64,000 nucleotides of DNA from Clostridia bacterium (GTDB taxonomy: Bacteria; Bacillota; Clostridia; UMGS1840; HGM11507): positions 1 to 64,000 of the forward strand of contig JAFZHY010000026.1 of the NCBI GenBank assembly GCA_017554615.1, given 5' to 3'. The notes under the pieces are model-generated. The model saw only the letters and a list, made by a program, of their open reading frames with translations, searched no databases and was not told where the DNA came from. Numbering within the stretch: the first letter of the stretch is position 1; each line of letters starts with the position of its first letter. Positions 8,813 through 16,839 of this stretch are shown one piece after another. Position numbers and translations under genes: made by a program.

Positions 8813-10417
8813 CTAAATTGTTAACTGGTCGTATCTTACCTGAGCGGCATTACATACTTCAACAATTTTATCAGCGCCTAATCTCTTCGCTTTTGCTACC
8901 CATTCGTTCCATTCTTTGTCACCTAAGTTATTAAGAACATATTTGGTTGCAAATTCTTCGGCTGCTTTAGAGATACCTGCTGAATACTGAGAACTGATTT
9001 TTCTTTCTTCAGGAGTGAAGCTTAAAACTGGGTCCTGCGGTAAGTATCCGCCACCCTCTTTATTATTCATCATATCCTGTGCTTCCTGTTCTCTTGCGGT
9101 AAAGTCATAGTAAGAACTTCTTCTGTCAAATCTCTTATACACACCTGAGATATACATACCATATTTTTCTTCAAGGTCGTTAATACTTACCCCTCTTTTA
9201 CCTTCAAAGCCGATATATTCAGCTCTTCCGTCTTCTCTTAGGTTATAAGTAACACCTTCTATACCCATTGTAAGAAGCTGAGCACCTGAATCAGATAGTA
9301 AGTAGTCGCATAATTTTAAGCTAAGAAGTTCAGTAGGACCTGATTTAATACAAGAGCCCATACCTGTTTTAGCCAATGTTACAACTTTTCCGCCGATAGG
9401 ATATCCGTATCTTAAATCATAGCCAGGAACAGTTGAAGAATCTGTGAACTGGTCAAGTCTTCCTATCCAGTCCCATGTAACAAACGCTTTGTCAGCCTGA
9501 GTCATCTTATTTGTCCAAGCATTCTGAGTTGCTGTTAAGAATTCAGGGTCTAACAGTCTTTCATTATATAATAATTTGATAAAGTCAAGAACTTCTTTAA
9601 ATTTAGGGTCTATACATCCGTATTTCCATGAACTTGTTTCTTCATCGAAATACATATTGTAACCGTTAAGTCCCCAGCTGTAACCGATATCTCTGAAAAT
9701 TGTTGTCTGGGTTTTTGATGCAAACGGTGTAGAGTTAGGATATAGTCTCTTAAGTTCTCTTAAAACTTCGATGAAACTATCTTTATCGTGCCACATCTCA
9801 ATACCGTGTTTATCAAAGATATCTTTACGGTAAAGCATACCGTGGTTTACATCACGGTTGATATCATAAATAGGGAACATATATAACTTTCCGTCAGGAG
9901 ACATATAGTTTTTAATTGTTCCTGCTAATCCTCTTTCTTCTGCTTCGTCAATAAATATCTTTTTAAAGTTAGGAAGGTCATCTTTATATGCTAAAGTGTT
10001 AGCAAACGCTCCCTGATGACCGAAATCATTAACTTCATCTGTTGAAAAACCTGATGGATATAAGATTTCAGGCATTTCTTCTTTAGTAGCGATAAGAACT
10101 TTTGCCTTTTCTTTATATGTAGCAACAGGAACAGCCTGAACCTGAACATTAATACCTGTTCTTCTTCTTAGTTCATTGATAATAACACTGTCGTTATTAG
10201 ATGTAACATCTGTTGCACAAAGGATACGGATAGTTGTACCCTCTTTGTCAAGCGGCAATTTTAAAGAACCATAGTCGCCGATTTTTGAAGGGCTTAGTTC
10301 GGATCTTGATGCTATTTCAATGCCGCCAACAGTTCTGTTACCTGCACAGCCTGCAAAAAGAGAAACAACCATTGCAAGACATACAAGAAGTAAAATTGCT
10401 TTTGAGAATCTTTTCAT
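8813..10417 (-). CDS. Family 1-like extracellular solute-binding lipoprotein (copy 1 of tandem pair)
   Basis: A 534-residue secreted lipoprotein with a basic N-terminus, a hydrophobic core and the lipobox LFAGC, so it should be tethered outside the membrane. The mature part has the long two-lobe form of carbohydrate-binding components of CUT1-type ABC importers. The ligand cannot be read from the sequence. The ATG at 10415-10417 (MKRFSK) is chosen because GGGAGG lies seven bases upstream and the downstream paralogue starts the same way; an ATG five codons upstream overlaps that site. No permease or ATPase gene lies nearby, so it must use transport genes elsewhere or act only as a binding or sensing protein. 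Confidence 0.85.
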   Translation of the reverse strand: MKRFSKAILLLVCLAMVVSLFAGCAGNRTVGGIEIASRSELSPSKIGDYGSLKLPLDKEGTTIRILCATDVTSNNDSVIINELRRRTGINVQVQAVPVATYKEKAKVLIATKEEMPEILYPSGFSTDEVNDFGHQGAFANTLAYKDDLPNFKKIFIDEAEERGLAGTIKNYMSPDGKLYMFPIYDINRDVNHGMLYRKDIFDKHGIEMWHDKDSFIEVLRELKRLYPNSTPFASKTQTTIFRDIGYSWGLNGYNMYFDEETSSWKYGCIDPKFKEVLDFIKLLYNERLLDPEFLTATQNAWTNKMTQADKAFVTWDWIGRLDQFTDSSTVPGYDLRYGYPIGGKVVTLAKTGMGSCIKSGPTELLSLKLCDYLLSDSGAQLLTMGIEGVTYNLREDGRAEYIGFEGKRGVSINDLEEKYGMYISGVYKRFDRRSSYYDFTAREQEAQDMMNNKEGGGYLPQDPVLSFTPEERKISSQYSAGISKAAEEFATKYVLNNLGDKEWNEWVAKAKRLGADKIVEVCNAAQVRYDQLTI

Positions 10418-10453
10418 TTTCATTCCTCCCATTTATTTAAAACTTGTAACCAT

Positions 10454-10492
10454 ATTATAACATACTGATTTTGAAAAGAAAAGAGTTTTTTA
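10454..10492 (-). promoter_or_regulatory. Predicted promoter region of lipoprotein copy 1
   Basis: TATAAT (10459-10454) with a TGT extended -10 lies 7 bases from a 26-base segment (10492-10467) that is almost identical to one at the same distance before copy 2. The -35 (TTTTCT) is weak in both, so the shared segment may hold an activator or other control site. Confidence 0.5.
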
Positions 10493-10512
10493 ACATTATA
10501 AATAAAAAAAGA

Positions 10513-10537
10513 AAAGGCACTCTTTAAAAGTGCCTTT
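10513..10537 (-). terminator. Terminator of lipoprotein copy 2
   Basis: AAAGGCACT and AGTGCCTTT form a 9-bp stem with a 7-base loop. On the minus strand it is followed by a long T-rich run, as expected at the end of the gene at 10556-12160. Confidence 0.85.
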
Positions 10538-10555
10538 CCATTTTTTATGATTAAA

Positions 10556-12160
10556 TTAGATGTCTAACTGGTCGTATCTTTCCTGAGCTTTGTTGTACTG
10601 TTCTGCAACTTTGTCTGCTCCAAGGCTCTTAGCCTTTTCAACCCATTCGTTCCATTCTTTTTCGCCATAGCCGTTAAGAATGTATTTAGTAGCGAATTCT
10701 TCAGACGCTTTTGCAAGGCCAGATTCATACTGAGATCTGATATCTCTTTCTTCTGCTGTGAAAGCAAGTACTGGATCGATTGGCATATAACCGTCTTCTT
10801 TACTGTTCATAAGATCCTGTGCTTCCTGTTCTCTTTCAGTGAAGTCATAGTAAGAACTTCTTCTGTCAAATCTGTGGTATACACCAGCGATATATAAACC
10901 GTATTTAGCTTCTAAGTCGTTGATACTTACACCTTTTTGTCCTTCAAAGCCGATATAGTCTGCTCTTCCGTCTTCTCTTGCATTGTATGTAACGCCTTCG
11001 ATACCCATTGACATAAGCTGTCCGCCTGAGTTAGATAGTAAGTAGTCGCAAAGTTGTAAGCAAAGAAGTTCAGCAGGGCCTGATTTAACAACAGAACCGT
11101 TACCTGTTCTTCCTAATGTAATAACTTTACCACCGATTGGGTTACCATATCTTAAATCATAACCAGGAACAGTTGAAGAATCTGAGAACTGGTCAAGTCT
11201 GCCTATCCAGTCCCATGTAACAAACGCTTTGTCAGCCTGAGTCATTTTGTTTGTCCAAGCATTCTGAGTTGCTGTTAAGAATTCTGGGTCGATAAGTTTT
11301 TCGTTATACATTACCTGAATGAAATCAAGAACTTCTTTGAATTTAGGATCTATACATCCGTATTTCCATAGACCTTCTGCTTCATCGTAGTACATTTCCA
11401 TACCGAATAAGCCCCAGCTGTAACCGATATCTCTAAAGATTGCAGTTTTTGTTTTAGATGCGAAAGGTGTAGAGTTAGGATATAATTTCTTAAGCTCTCT
11501 CATAGCATTAAGGAAACTTTCCTGATCGTGCCACATTTCAATACCGTGTTTATCAAAGATATCTTTACGGTAAAGCATACCATGGTTAACATCACGGCTT
11601 ACATCGTATACAGGGAACATAAATAACTGTCCGCTGGAAGCCATTGAGTTTTTAATAGCCCCTCCGATACCTCTTTCTTCTGCTTCATCAATATAATATT
11701 TTTTGAAGTTAGGTAATTCGTCCTGATATTTTAAAATGTCAACAAATGCGCCCTGCATACCTAAATCGTTGATTTCATCAGGATTGAATGTTGTAGGGTG
11801 GATAATTTCAGGCATATCTTCTTTAGTAGCGATAAGAACTTTTGCTTTTTCATTATAAGAAGCAAGAGGAACTGCTACGATCTGAACGTTAATACCTGTT
11901 CTTCTTCTTAATTCCTTAACAATTGGACTGTCATTATTAGTATCAACATCTGTTGCACAAAGCATACGGATTGTTGTACCCTTGTTGTCAAGCGGTAATT
12001 TTAAAGAACCGTAATCGCCGATAATAGCAGGATCAAGTTCTTCTTTTGATGCAGTTTCAATGTCAACATATTCAAGACCGTTATCTCCACAGCCTGCAAA
12101 CATTGAAGCAACCATTGCAAGACATACAAGAAGTAAAATTACTTTAGAAAACTTTTTCAT
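10556..12160 (-). CDS. Family 1-like extracellular solute-binding lipoprotein (copy 2 of tandem pair)
   Basis: A 534-residue lipoprotein with lipobox MFAGC. It is plainly a paralogue of the gene at 8813-10417: long stretches such as GCIDPKFKEVLDFI and TQADKAFVTWDWIGRLDQF are shared word for word, and length and start are the same. Differences cluster near the mature N-terminus and at scattered surface positions, which could tune ligand choice. GGAGG lies seven bases before the ATG. It has its own promoter and terminator, so the two copies are separate transcription units. No permease is adjacent. Ligand unknown; probably a sugar or oligosaccharide by family. Confidence 0.85.
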   Translation of the reverse strand: MKKFSKVILLLVCLAMVASMFAGCGDNGLEYVDIETASKEELDPAIIGDYGSLKLPLDNKGTTIRMLCATDVDTNNDSPIVKELRRRTGINVQIVAVPLASYNEKAKVLIATKEDMPEIIHPTTFNPDEINDLGMQGAFVDILKYQDELPNFKKYYIDEAEERGIGGAIKNSMASSGQLFMFPVYDVSRDVNHGMLYRKDIFDKHGIEMWHDQESFLNAMRELKKLYPNSTPFASKTKTAIFRDIGYSWGLFGMEMYYDEAEGLWKYGCIDPKFKEVLDFIQVMYNEKLIDPEFLTATQNAWTNKMTQADKAFVTWDWIGRLDQFSDSSTVPGYDLRYGNPIGGKVITLGRTGNGSVVKSGPAELLCLQLCDYLLSNSGGQLMSMGIEGVTYNAREDGRADYIGFEGQKGVSINDLEAKYGLYIAGVYHRFDRRSSYYDFTEREQEAQDLMNSKEDGYMPIDPVLAFTAEERDIRSQYESGLAKASEEFATKYILNGYGEKEWNEWVEKAKSLGADKVAEQYNKAQERYDQLDI

Positions 12161-12200
12161 TTTTCTTCCTCCTTTTTTACTTATAAAAAATTCTACTGTA

Positions 12201-12239
12201 ATTATATCACATAGATTTTAAAAAGAAAAGAGTTTTTTA
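12201..12239 (-). promoter_or_regulatory. Predicted promoter region of lipoprotein copy 2
   Basis: TATAAT (12206-12201) lies 7 bases from the shared segment (12239-12214), the same geometry as before copy 1. The two 26-base segments differ at one base. The -35 (TTTTCT) is poor. Confidence 0.5.
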
Positions 12240-12271
12240 TTTTTTATTTTCAAAATTTTTTAAAGACAATA

Positions 12272-12293
12272 AAAGCAGGCATCAGCCTGCTTT
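12272..12293 (-). terminator. Terminator of the DPD-like gene
   Basis: AAAGCAGGC and GCCTGCTTT flank an ATCA loop, a compact 9-bp stem. On the minus strand it is followed by a T-rich run. It lies 14 bp past the stop of the gene at 12307-14676. Confidence 0.85.
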
Positions 12294-12306
12294 CATAAAT
12301 GTTTTA

Positions 12307-14676
12307 TTATACTTTAACTCCTGTATTTACCATTTCTATATTCTTGTTAGGACATCTGTTAAAGCACATACCACAGGCAACACATTCATCACCGTGGATT
12401 TCTATTTTATCTTTTTTAGGGTTGTAAATTGCAAACTCACTGCAAATTGTTTTACATAGTTGGCATCCTTCTCCACAACCGCATTTTAAGCAACGGCTTG
12501 CTTCTTTTATAGCATCTTCACAAGTTTCGATTACTGATTCTGCTTTCTTGGTATCGCCAAGGTAACCGTTTCTCTTAAGTACGTTTTCTTTCTTAACAGG
12601 AGTAACACTTTCAACACCTGTAAGTACTGCTTTATCTCCCATTAGTTCTTTATCAACTCTTGCTGCTTCGTTAACACCTTTTGCACAAGCAGCAACTATT
12701 GTTGCATTTTTGCTCCATGCATCTCCGTTATAAACTTCGTCGCAATTAATTGTAACAGTTTCTCCGACTGAGCCTTTAAATGTTGCAACTTTACCATCAA
12801 ATGATACAAATTCAAGATTGTTGGCAAATTTAACGCCTTTGGCTTTTACTTCACTAATTAGTTCTTTAACGATTCCTCTGCCTTCTACCATACCGCTACC
12901 TGCGATAACAACAGAAGCAGCACCGTTAGATACAGCGTATAATGCTAAATCAAAAGCATTTTCGCCTTTGCCTGAAATAACAATGTTTTTTCCATTAACA
13001 ACTGTATCTTCACCCATAAGAAGACCATATCCGCATTTAACATTTTCATTTATTTTAACTTCATTAGGTAAAAATCCATTAACAACAGCATCAAAACCGT
13101 TTGAAACATCATCTTTTGAATTAACTTCAAATTTAACGCCTTTATTTTTAAGGTCGTCAATTATTTCATTTAATACACATTCAGGAAGTCTTCCACTTGC
13201 AACCATAGTATTTAAAGAGCCACCGATAACAGCCTGTTTTTCAAATACTGTTACATCATATCCTGCTCTTGAAAGATCACATGCAGCAGAAAGTCCCATA
13301 GGGCCTGAGCCTAATACAGCAACTTTTTTACCGTTTGCAGGGATTGTTTCTTCTTTTTTATCCCAGCCTTCTTTTTTAGCCATTTGGAGAACGAATTTTT
13401 TAAGTTCACGGATTTTAACAGGTTCGCCGCCTTCTCCTCTTACACAAGCATCTTCACAAGGATGAGCACAAACATATGCACAAGCACCCTGAAGAGCACC
13501 TTTGGAGATTATAAGGTCGTAGGCTTCCTTAAATTCGCCTTTAGCAATTTTTGAAACATAAGCCTGAACAGGAACATGAAGAGGACAAGCCGCTTTACAA
13601 GGACCTGCAAGGTTAGGATTTATAATCTGAGCATAACCGTCATAAATAGTAAGTTCAGGTGCAGTTTTAAGTTCAGGAACAATTTTTCCACAGAAATCAT
13701 CAATAGTTTTATATCCGTGTTTGTCCATATAGTCTTTCATACCTTTAATCATAGGACGAACAATGTCAAATCCACTGATTAGAGTTTCAGCACAAATACC
13801 AAGTAAGTTACCACCACAAAGTACCATTTCAACTGCGTCTTTCCAGTTTGTGATACCACCTGCAGCCATAATTTTAGGACCGTTACCGTTAACTTTTCTT
13901 ATTTCGTATGTATCTCTTTGAGCAAGTGGTTTTAACCAGTTACCGCAGTAACAACTCATACTTGCTTCGTCCTGAAGATGATATATAGCCTTTTCAGGAT
14001 GGTCTAAGTCTAAATCAGGAATACCAAGTCTGTTACCTGTACCACCGACTGCATCTGCCCCTGCTTCGTATAATGCAGCAGCGATTGTTGCAATCTGTCC
14101 GCCTTCAGGAGTTAGTTTTACAAATAAAGGAATAGAAATTACCTTTTTGATTTCACGAACGATTTCGGCAACTGCGTCCCCTTGCTGACCTAAACTTGCG
14201 CCTGTCTGTTTTGCAGCAGATTTACCTCCGCCACTTGTTAAACTAACATTATAAGACATATTAGGGCAACACATATTAAGCTCGATAATGTCTGCCCCTG
14301 CTTCTTCAAATTTTTTAGCCATATTAACCCAGCCTGAAACCCCTGCATCGCCTGCATATGTGATGTTTGCAAAAAGTTTAAGGTCTGTTAATACTTTTTT
14401 AGATTCTCTTACAAGTTCCAACCCCTGTTCAAAGGTAAGTCTTTTTTCTGCTGTAAATGCAAGTGCATTAGTTTCTTTGAACATTGCATAACGAGGTTTA
14501 CGGTTGATATACGGTGCAGGGTCAATAGAAAGTTTGATACTTGCAGCCGCCCAGCCTGTTTCTTCTATTCTTTTAAGTTGTGCAACAGATTTTGTTGTAG
14601 GACCTGATGCAACAAAAAACGGATTTTTAAATTCCACACCGCCAACGGTAACAGGAATTCTGATATCATTTAACAT
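12307..14676 (-). CDS. Dihydropyrimidine-dehydrogenase-like flavin/iron-sulfur fusion oxidoreductase
   Basis: A 789-residue fusion. Residues 1-340 are a dihydroorotate/dihydropyrimidine dehydrogenase-type FMN barrel (ELNMCCPNMS; GGTGNRLGIP; AAGGI). About 355-425 is a GltD-type iron-sulfur domain with six cysteines (CKAACP, then four in ACAYVCAHPCEDAC). About 450-715 is a Rossmann FAD part (AVLGSGPMGLSAA) and a degenerate NAD(P) part (SGKGENAFD). The end has two ferredoxin-like clusters (CLKCGCGEGCQLCKTIC and CVACGMCFNRCP). Animal DPD has the barrel after the FAD/NADPH part; here it comes first. The DPD active-site cysteine (in LACGQ) aligns with leucine in GASLGQQ. It probably reduces or oxidises an unsaturated compound, but pyrimidine is doubtful. 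It is the last gene of a TetR-led operon. Confidence 0.8.
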   Translation of the reverse strand: MLNDIRIPVTVGGVEFKNPFFVASGPTTKSVAQLKRIEETGWAAASIKLSIDPAPYINRKPRYAMFKETNALAFTAEKRLTFEQGLELVRESKKVLTDLKLFANITYAGDAGVSGWVNMAKKFEEAGADIIELNMCCPNMSYNVSLTSGGGKSAAKQTGASLGQQGDAVAEIVREIKKVISIPLFVKLTPEGGQIATIAAALYEAGADAVGGTGNRLGIPDLDLDHPEKAIYHLQDEASMSCYCGNWLKPLAQRDTYEIRKVNGNGPKIMAAGGITNWKDAVEMVLCGGNLLGICAETLISGFDIVRPMIKGMKDYMDKHGYKTIDDFCGKIVPELKTAPELTIYDGYAQIINPNLAGPCKAACPLHVPVQAYVSKIAKGEFKEAYDLIISKGALQGACAYVCAHPCEDACVRGEGGEPVKIRELKKFVLQMAKKEGWDKKEETIPANGKKVAVLGSGPMGLSAACDLSRAGYDVTVFEKQAVIGGSLNTMVASGRLPECVLNEIIDDLKNKGVKFEVNSKDDVSNGFDAVVNGFLPNEVKINENVKCGYGLLMGEDTVVNGKNIVISGKGENAFDLALYAVSNGAASVVIAGSGMVEGRGIVKELISEVKAKGVKFANNLEFVSFDGKVATFKGSVGETVTINCDEVYNGDAWSKNATIVAACAKGVNEAARVDKELMGDKAVLTGVESVTPVKKENVLKRNGYLGDTKKAESVIETCEDAIKEASRCLKCGCGEGCQLCKTICSEFAIYNPKKDKIEIHGDECVACGMCFNRCPNKNIEMVNTGVKV

Positions 14677-14692
14677 AATTTACACCCCTTAA

Positions 14693-15763
14693 TTATTTTA
14701 AATCAGGATTTACAATTTTAATTCCTTCTTTAGCAGATTTATAAATGTAATTAACAACCTTTAATATTTCAAGACCGTCAACGCCTCTTAAACCAACTTT
14801 TGCGTCTTTGTTGTCTCTTACACATTCCATAAAGTGTCTGATTTCTCCGATATAACCTAAGTTATATTTTTCGTCAACTGCAGGTCTTGACCAGCCTGTT
14901 GTAACTTCTGCTTTTTCAACTGTGTAGTTAGCGCCAGGGATAGAGTATAACTGAATTGGAGAAGAGAAGGTTAAGTCAACTGCCATTTTACCTTCTTTAC
15001 CATAAATTTCAATACTGTCTTCCATACCACCACATGCTAAGTAGTTTGCTTCAAGCAAAGCACTTGTACCGTCTTTGAATTTAATCATAACAGCAGCCCA
15101 GTCTTCGCCTTCCATAGATTTATGCCACATATTGTTTTCCAAACCGCCTGATGTCATAGCAACAAGTTCTGTCCATTCATTGTTTTTCATAGCAAGCATA
15201 AATCCGATTGGATGACATCCTAAGTGAATCATACTTCCGCCGCCGCAGAACTGAATTTTCTGAGCGAATGGAGAGTGAGAACCACAGTGGCATTCTCTTG
15301 CTCTTACATATGTCTGTTCGCCGATTGCGCCTTCTTTAACAAGTTCTAATGCTTTGTTAAGTGCAGGAGCGAAAAGCCAGTCTTCAGCATAGTATAATTT
15401 TTTACCTGCTTTTTCTGCTGCTTCTAACATTTCTTTAGCATCTTCCAATGTTGTTGCAATAGGTTTTTCTGTAATAACATTTTTACCTTTTGAGAAAGCA
15501 TAAACAGCGATGTCATGATGTAAAAAGTTAGGTAAGCAAATGTCAACCACATCACAGTCAACAGAATCGATTGCTTTATAAGCATCATCATAAACTTCTA
15601 CATCTTCAAGACCGTATCTTTTAATAATATCGTTTGCTCTTTCGGTTGCTTTATCACAAATAGCAACGATTTTTGCAACATCTGTACATCTTGCATATCC
15701 GTCCATATGTAAGTCTGCGCTGAATGCTGCCCCAACAACTAAAACTTTTACTTTGTTTGCCAT
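14693..15763 (-). CDS. Gfo/Idh/MocA-family oxidoreductase with altered cofactor motif
   Basis: At 356 residues this matches the family, which typically oxidises sugars, inositols or related alcohols with NAD(P). The N-terminal Rossmann half ends with the family signature EKP (residues 99-101), so the central lysine is present. Two sites are unusual. The dinucleotide loop reads VGAAFSADLH, lacking the second and third glycines of GxGxxG. The active-site block reads GGGSMIHLGCHPIGF, with histidine 180 where aspartate is usual; histidine 184 is kept. It lies 16 bp from the DPD-like gene and 19 bp from the TetR gene, so the three are co-transcribed. Substrate unknown. Confidence 0.8.
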   Translation of the reverse strand: MANKVKVLVVGAAFSADLHMDGYARCTDVAKIVAICDKATERANDIIKRYGLEDVEVYDDAYKAIDSVDCDVVDICLPNFLHHDIAVYAFSKGKNVITEKPIATTLEDAKEMLEAAEKAGKKLYYAEDWLFAPALNKALELVKEGAIGEQTYVRARECHCGSHSPFAQKIQFCGGGSMIHLGCHPIGFMLAMKNNEWTELVAMTSGGLENNMWHKSMEGEDWAAVMIKFKDGTSALLEANYLACGGMEDSIEIYGKEGKMAVDLTFSSPIQLYSIPGANYTVEKAEVTTGWSRPAVDEKYNLGYIGEIRHFMECVRDNKDAKVGLRGVDGLEILKVVNYIYKSAKEGIKIVNPDLK

Positions 15764-15782
15764 AACTTAAATCCTCCGATAA

Positions 15783-16391
15783 TTAATTATTTTTTATTTT
15801 AGATAATATCATTTCCGTAACATCTTCAACCCTTTTTAAAAAGTCAATATCCTCTTTTAAAAAGTTTGACATAGTGTGCCTGTTTGAAAAATAAGAAAAG
15901 GTAAATGTCATAATGGAAAACACAACCTGATTTTCATCAGTATCTTCTTTAAACTCGCCTTTTTGTTTCCCCTCCGAAAGAACTGAATACATATAGTCTA
16001 TAACCTTTGTTTTAATATCGGATAAATCCATTTCTTTAATATATTTACCCTCATTAAGATTTTCCCACAAAATAAGTTTGACATATGACGGATTGTTATT
16101 TAAAAACTCAAAATACATTTTAATAACATTTCCGATAGCCTCTTCACAGGTTTTATAAGGCGCAAAAATTTTACTTTCTGCATTTGTCATCTTTTTATAT
16201 GCCTTGTGAAGAACTGCTTTATATAGTTCTTCCTTTGAAGAAAATTCTTTGTAAATAAGCCTTTTGTTAACACCTGACAAAGCGGCAATTTCATCTACTC
16301 TTGCCCCAAAGAGACCTTTCTTTGAAAAAACCTCTTCTCCTGCTTTTAAAACAAGGTCTTTGTTGGTGTTTTTATTAGTTTCGCTCTCCAT
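15783..16391 (-). CDS. TetR-family transcriptional regulator
   Basis: This 202-residue protein has a TetR helix-turn-helix at about residues 15-60, with VDEIAALSGVNKRLIYKEFS as the recognition unit and FSSKEELYKAVL following. The C-terminal ligand domain is not diagnostic. The ATG at 16389-16391 has GGTGGTG five bases upstream; a TTG further upstream is open but less likely. It is first in an operon with the Gfo/Idh-like and DPD-like genes. A palindrome beside its -10 suggests that it represses the whole operon and responds to the pathway's substrate, which is inference. Confidence 0.88.
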   Translation of the reverse strand: MESETNKNTNKDLVLKAGEEVFSKKGLFGARVDEIAALSGVNKRLIYKEFSSKEELYKAVLHKAYKKMTNAESKIFAPYKTCEEAIGNVIKMYFEFLNNNPSYVKLILWENLNEGKYIKEMDLSDIKTKVIDYMYSVLSEGKQKGEFKEDTDENQVVFSIMTFTFSYFSNRHTMSNFLKEDIDFLKRVEDVTEMILSKIKNN

Positions 16392-16427
16392 TTTATCACC
16401 ACCAGACTTCAAACAGAATTCTCCACA

Positions 16428-16443
16428 GTAACTATTTGGTTAC
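16428..16443. promoter_or_regulatory. Putative TetR operator
   Basis: GTAAC (16428-16432) and GTTAC (16439-16443) form a perfect inverted repeat with a six-base centre. It abuts the -10 element of the TetR gene and covers the expected start point, the usual place for autorepression. Only one copy is seen. Confidence 0.5.
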
Positions 16444-16472
16444 ATTGTAGCACCAAAAAATTTTTTTGTCAA
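16444..16472 (-). promoter_or_regulatory. Strong predicted promoter of the TetR/Gfo-Idh/DPD-like operon
   Basis: A consensus TTGACA (16472-16467) and TACAAT (16449-16444), 17 bases apart, with TGC as extended -10. This is the best -35 in the window. A strong promoter next to a palindromic operator fits a tightly repressed, inducible operon. Confidence 0.75.
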
Positions 16473-16519
16473 TAGAAAAATTTAAAAATGGCACCCTTAA
16501 TTTCAAGGTAAAATAAGCC

Positions 16520-16547
16520 TTGCATTTTTTAAATTATATGCTATAAT
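16520..16547 (+). promoter_or_regulatory. Predicted promoter of the pheST T-box transcript
   Basis: TTGCAT (16520-16525), a 16-base spacer, and TATAAT (16542-16547) preceded by TGC (extended -10). Transcription would begin near 16554, just before the T-box stem I. Confidence 0.65.
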
Positions 16548-16553
16548 ATATAG

Positions 16554-16795
16554 GAATAATATTGAAACGTTTGTATTTAAGAAAGTAGGCTTATAAAAAG
16601 CATCAGAGAGAAAATGCCGTTGGCTGAAAGCATTTTTTGTATTTTTTTAAGTTGAAGTTCGCTTAAAGAGTTCTCCATAGGAAATGATGGGGCGTAAATT
16701 CTGCGTTAAAGAAGTAAGCGTCAATTTTTATTGAAAATTGGGTGGTACCGCGGGTTTAATATGCTCGTCCCTTTGTTGGGGCGGGTATTTTTTTA
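16554..16795 (+). ncRNA. T-box riboswitch leader of pheST
   Basis: The leader shows the T-box order. AGAGAG is followed by the stem I apical part (GCCGTTGGCTGAAAGC region). A TTC triplet at 16658-16660 sits at the specifier position and matches phenylalanine. The conserved antiterminator bulge GGTGGTACCGCGGG begins at 16741. A terminator follows, pairing about 16761-16771 with 16778-16788 plus seven Ts. Uncharged tRNA-Phe should stabilise the antiterminator and switch on synthetase expression. The family is well established; the specifier position is my reading. Confidence 0.93.
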
Positions 16796-16839
16796 TATAA
16801 TCTTAAAATTATGAGATATTTAAGAAAGGAATTTTAAAA

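Noticed and set aside
12818-13465. 215-codon open frame opposite the DPD-like gene
   Set aside because: It lies wholly antisense to a well-supported coding region with clear domain motifs. Its serine/threonine/leucine-rich translation is typical of a shadow frame.
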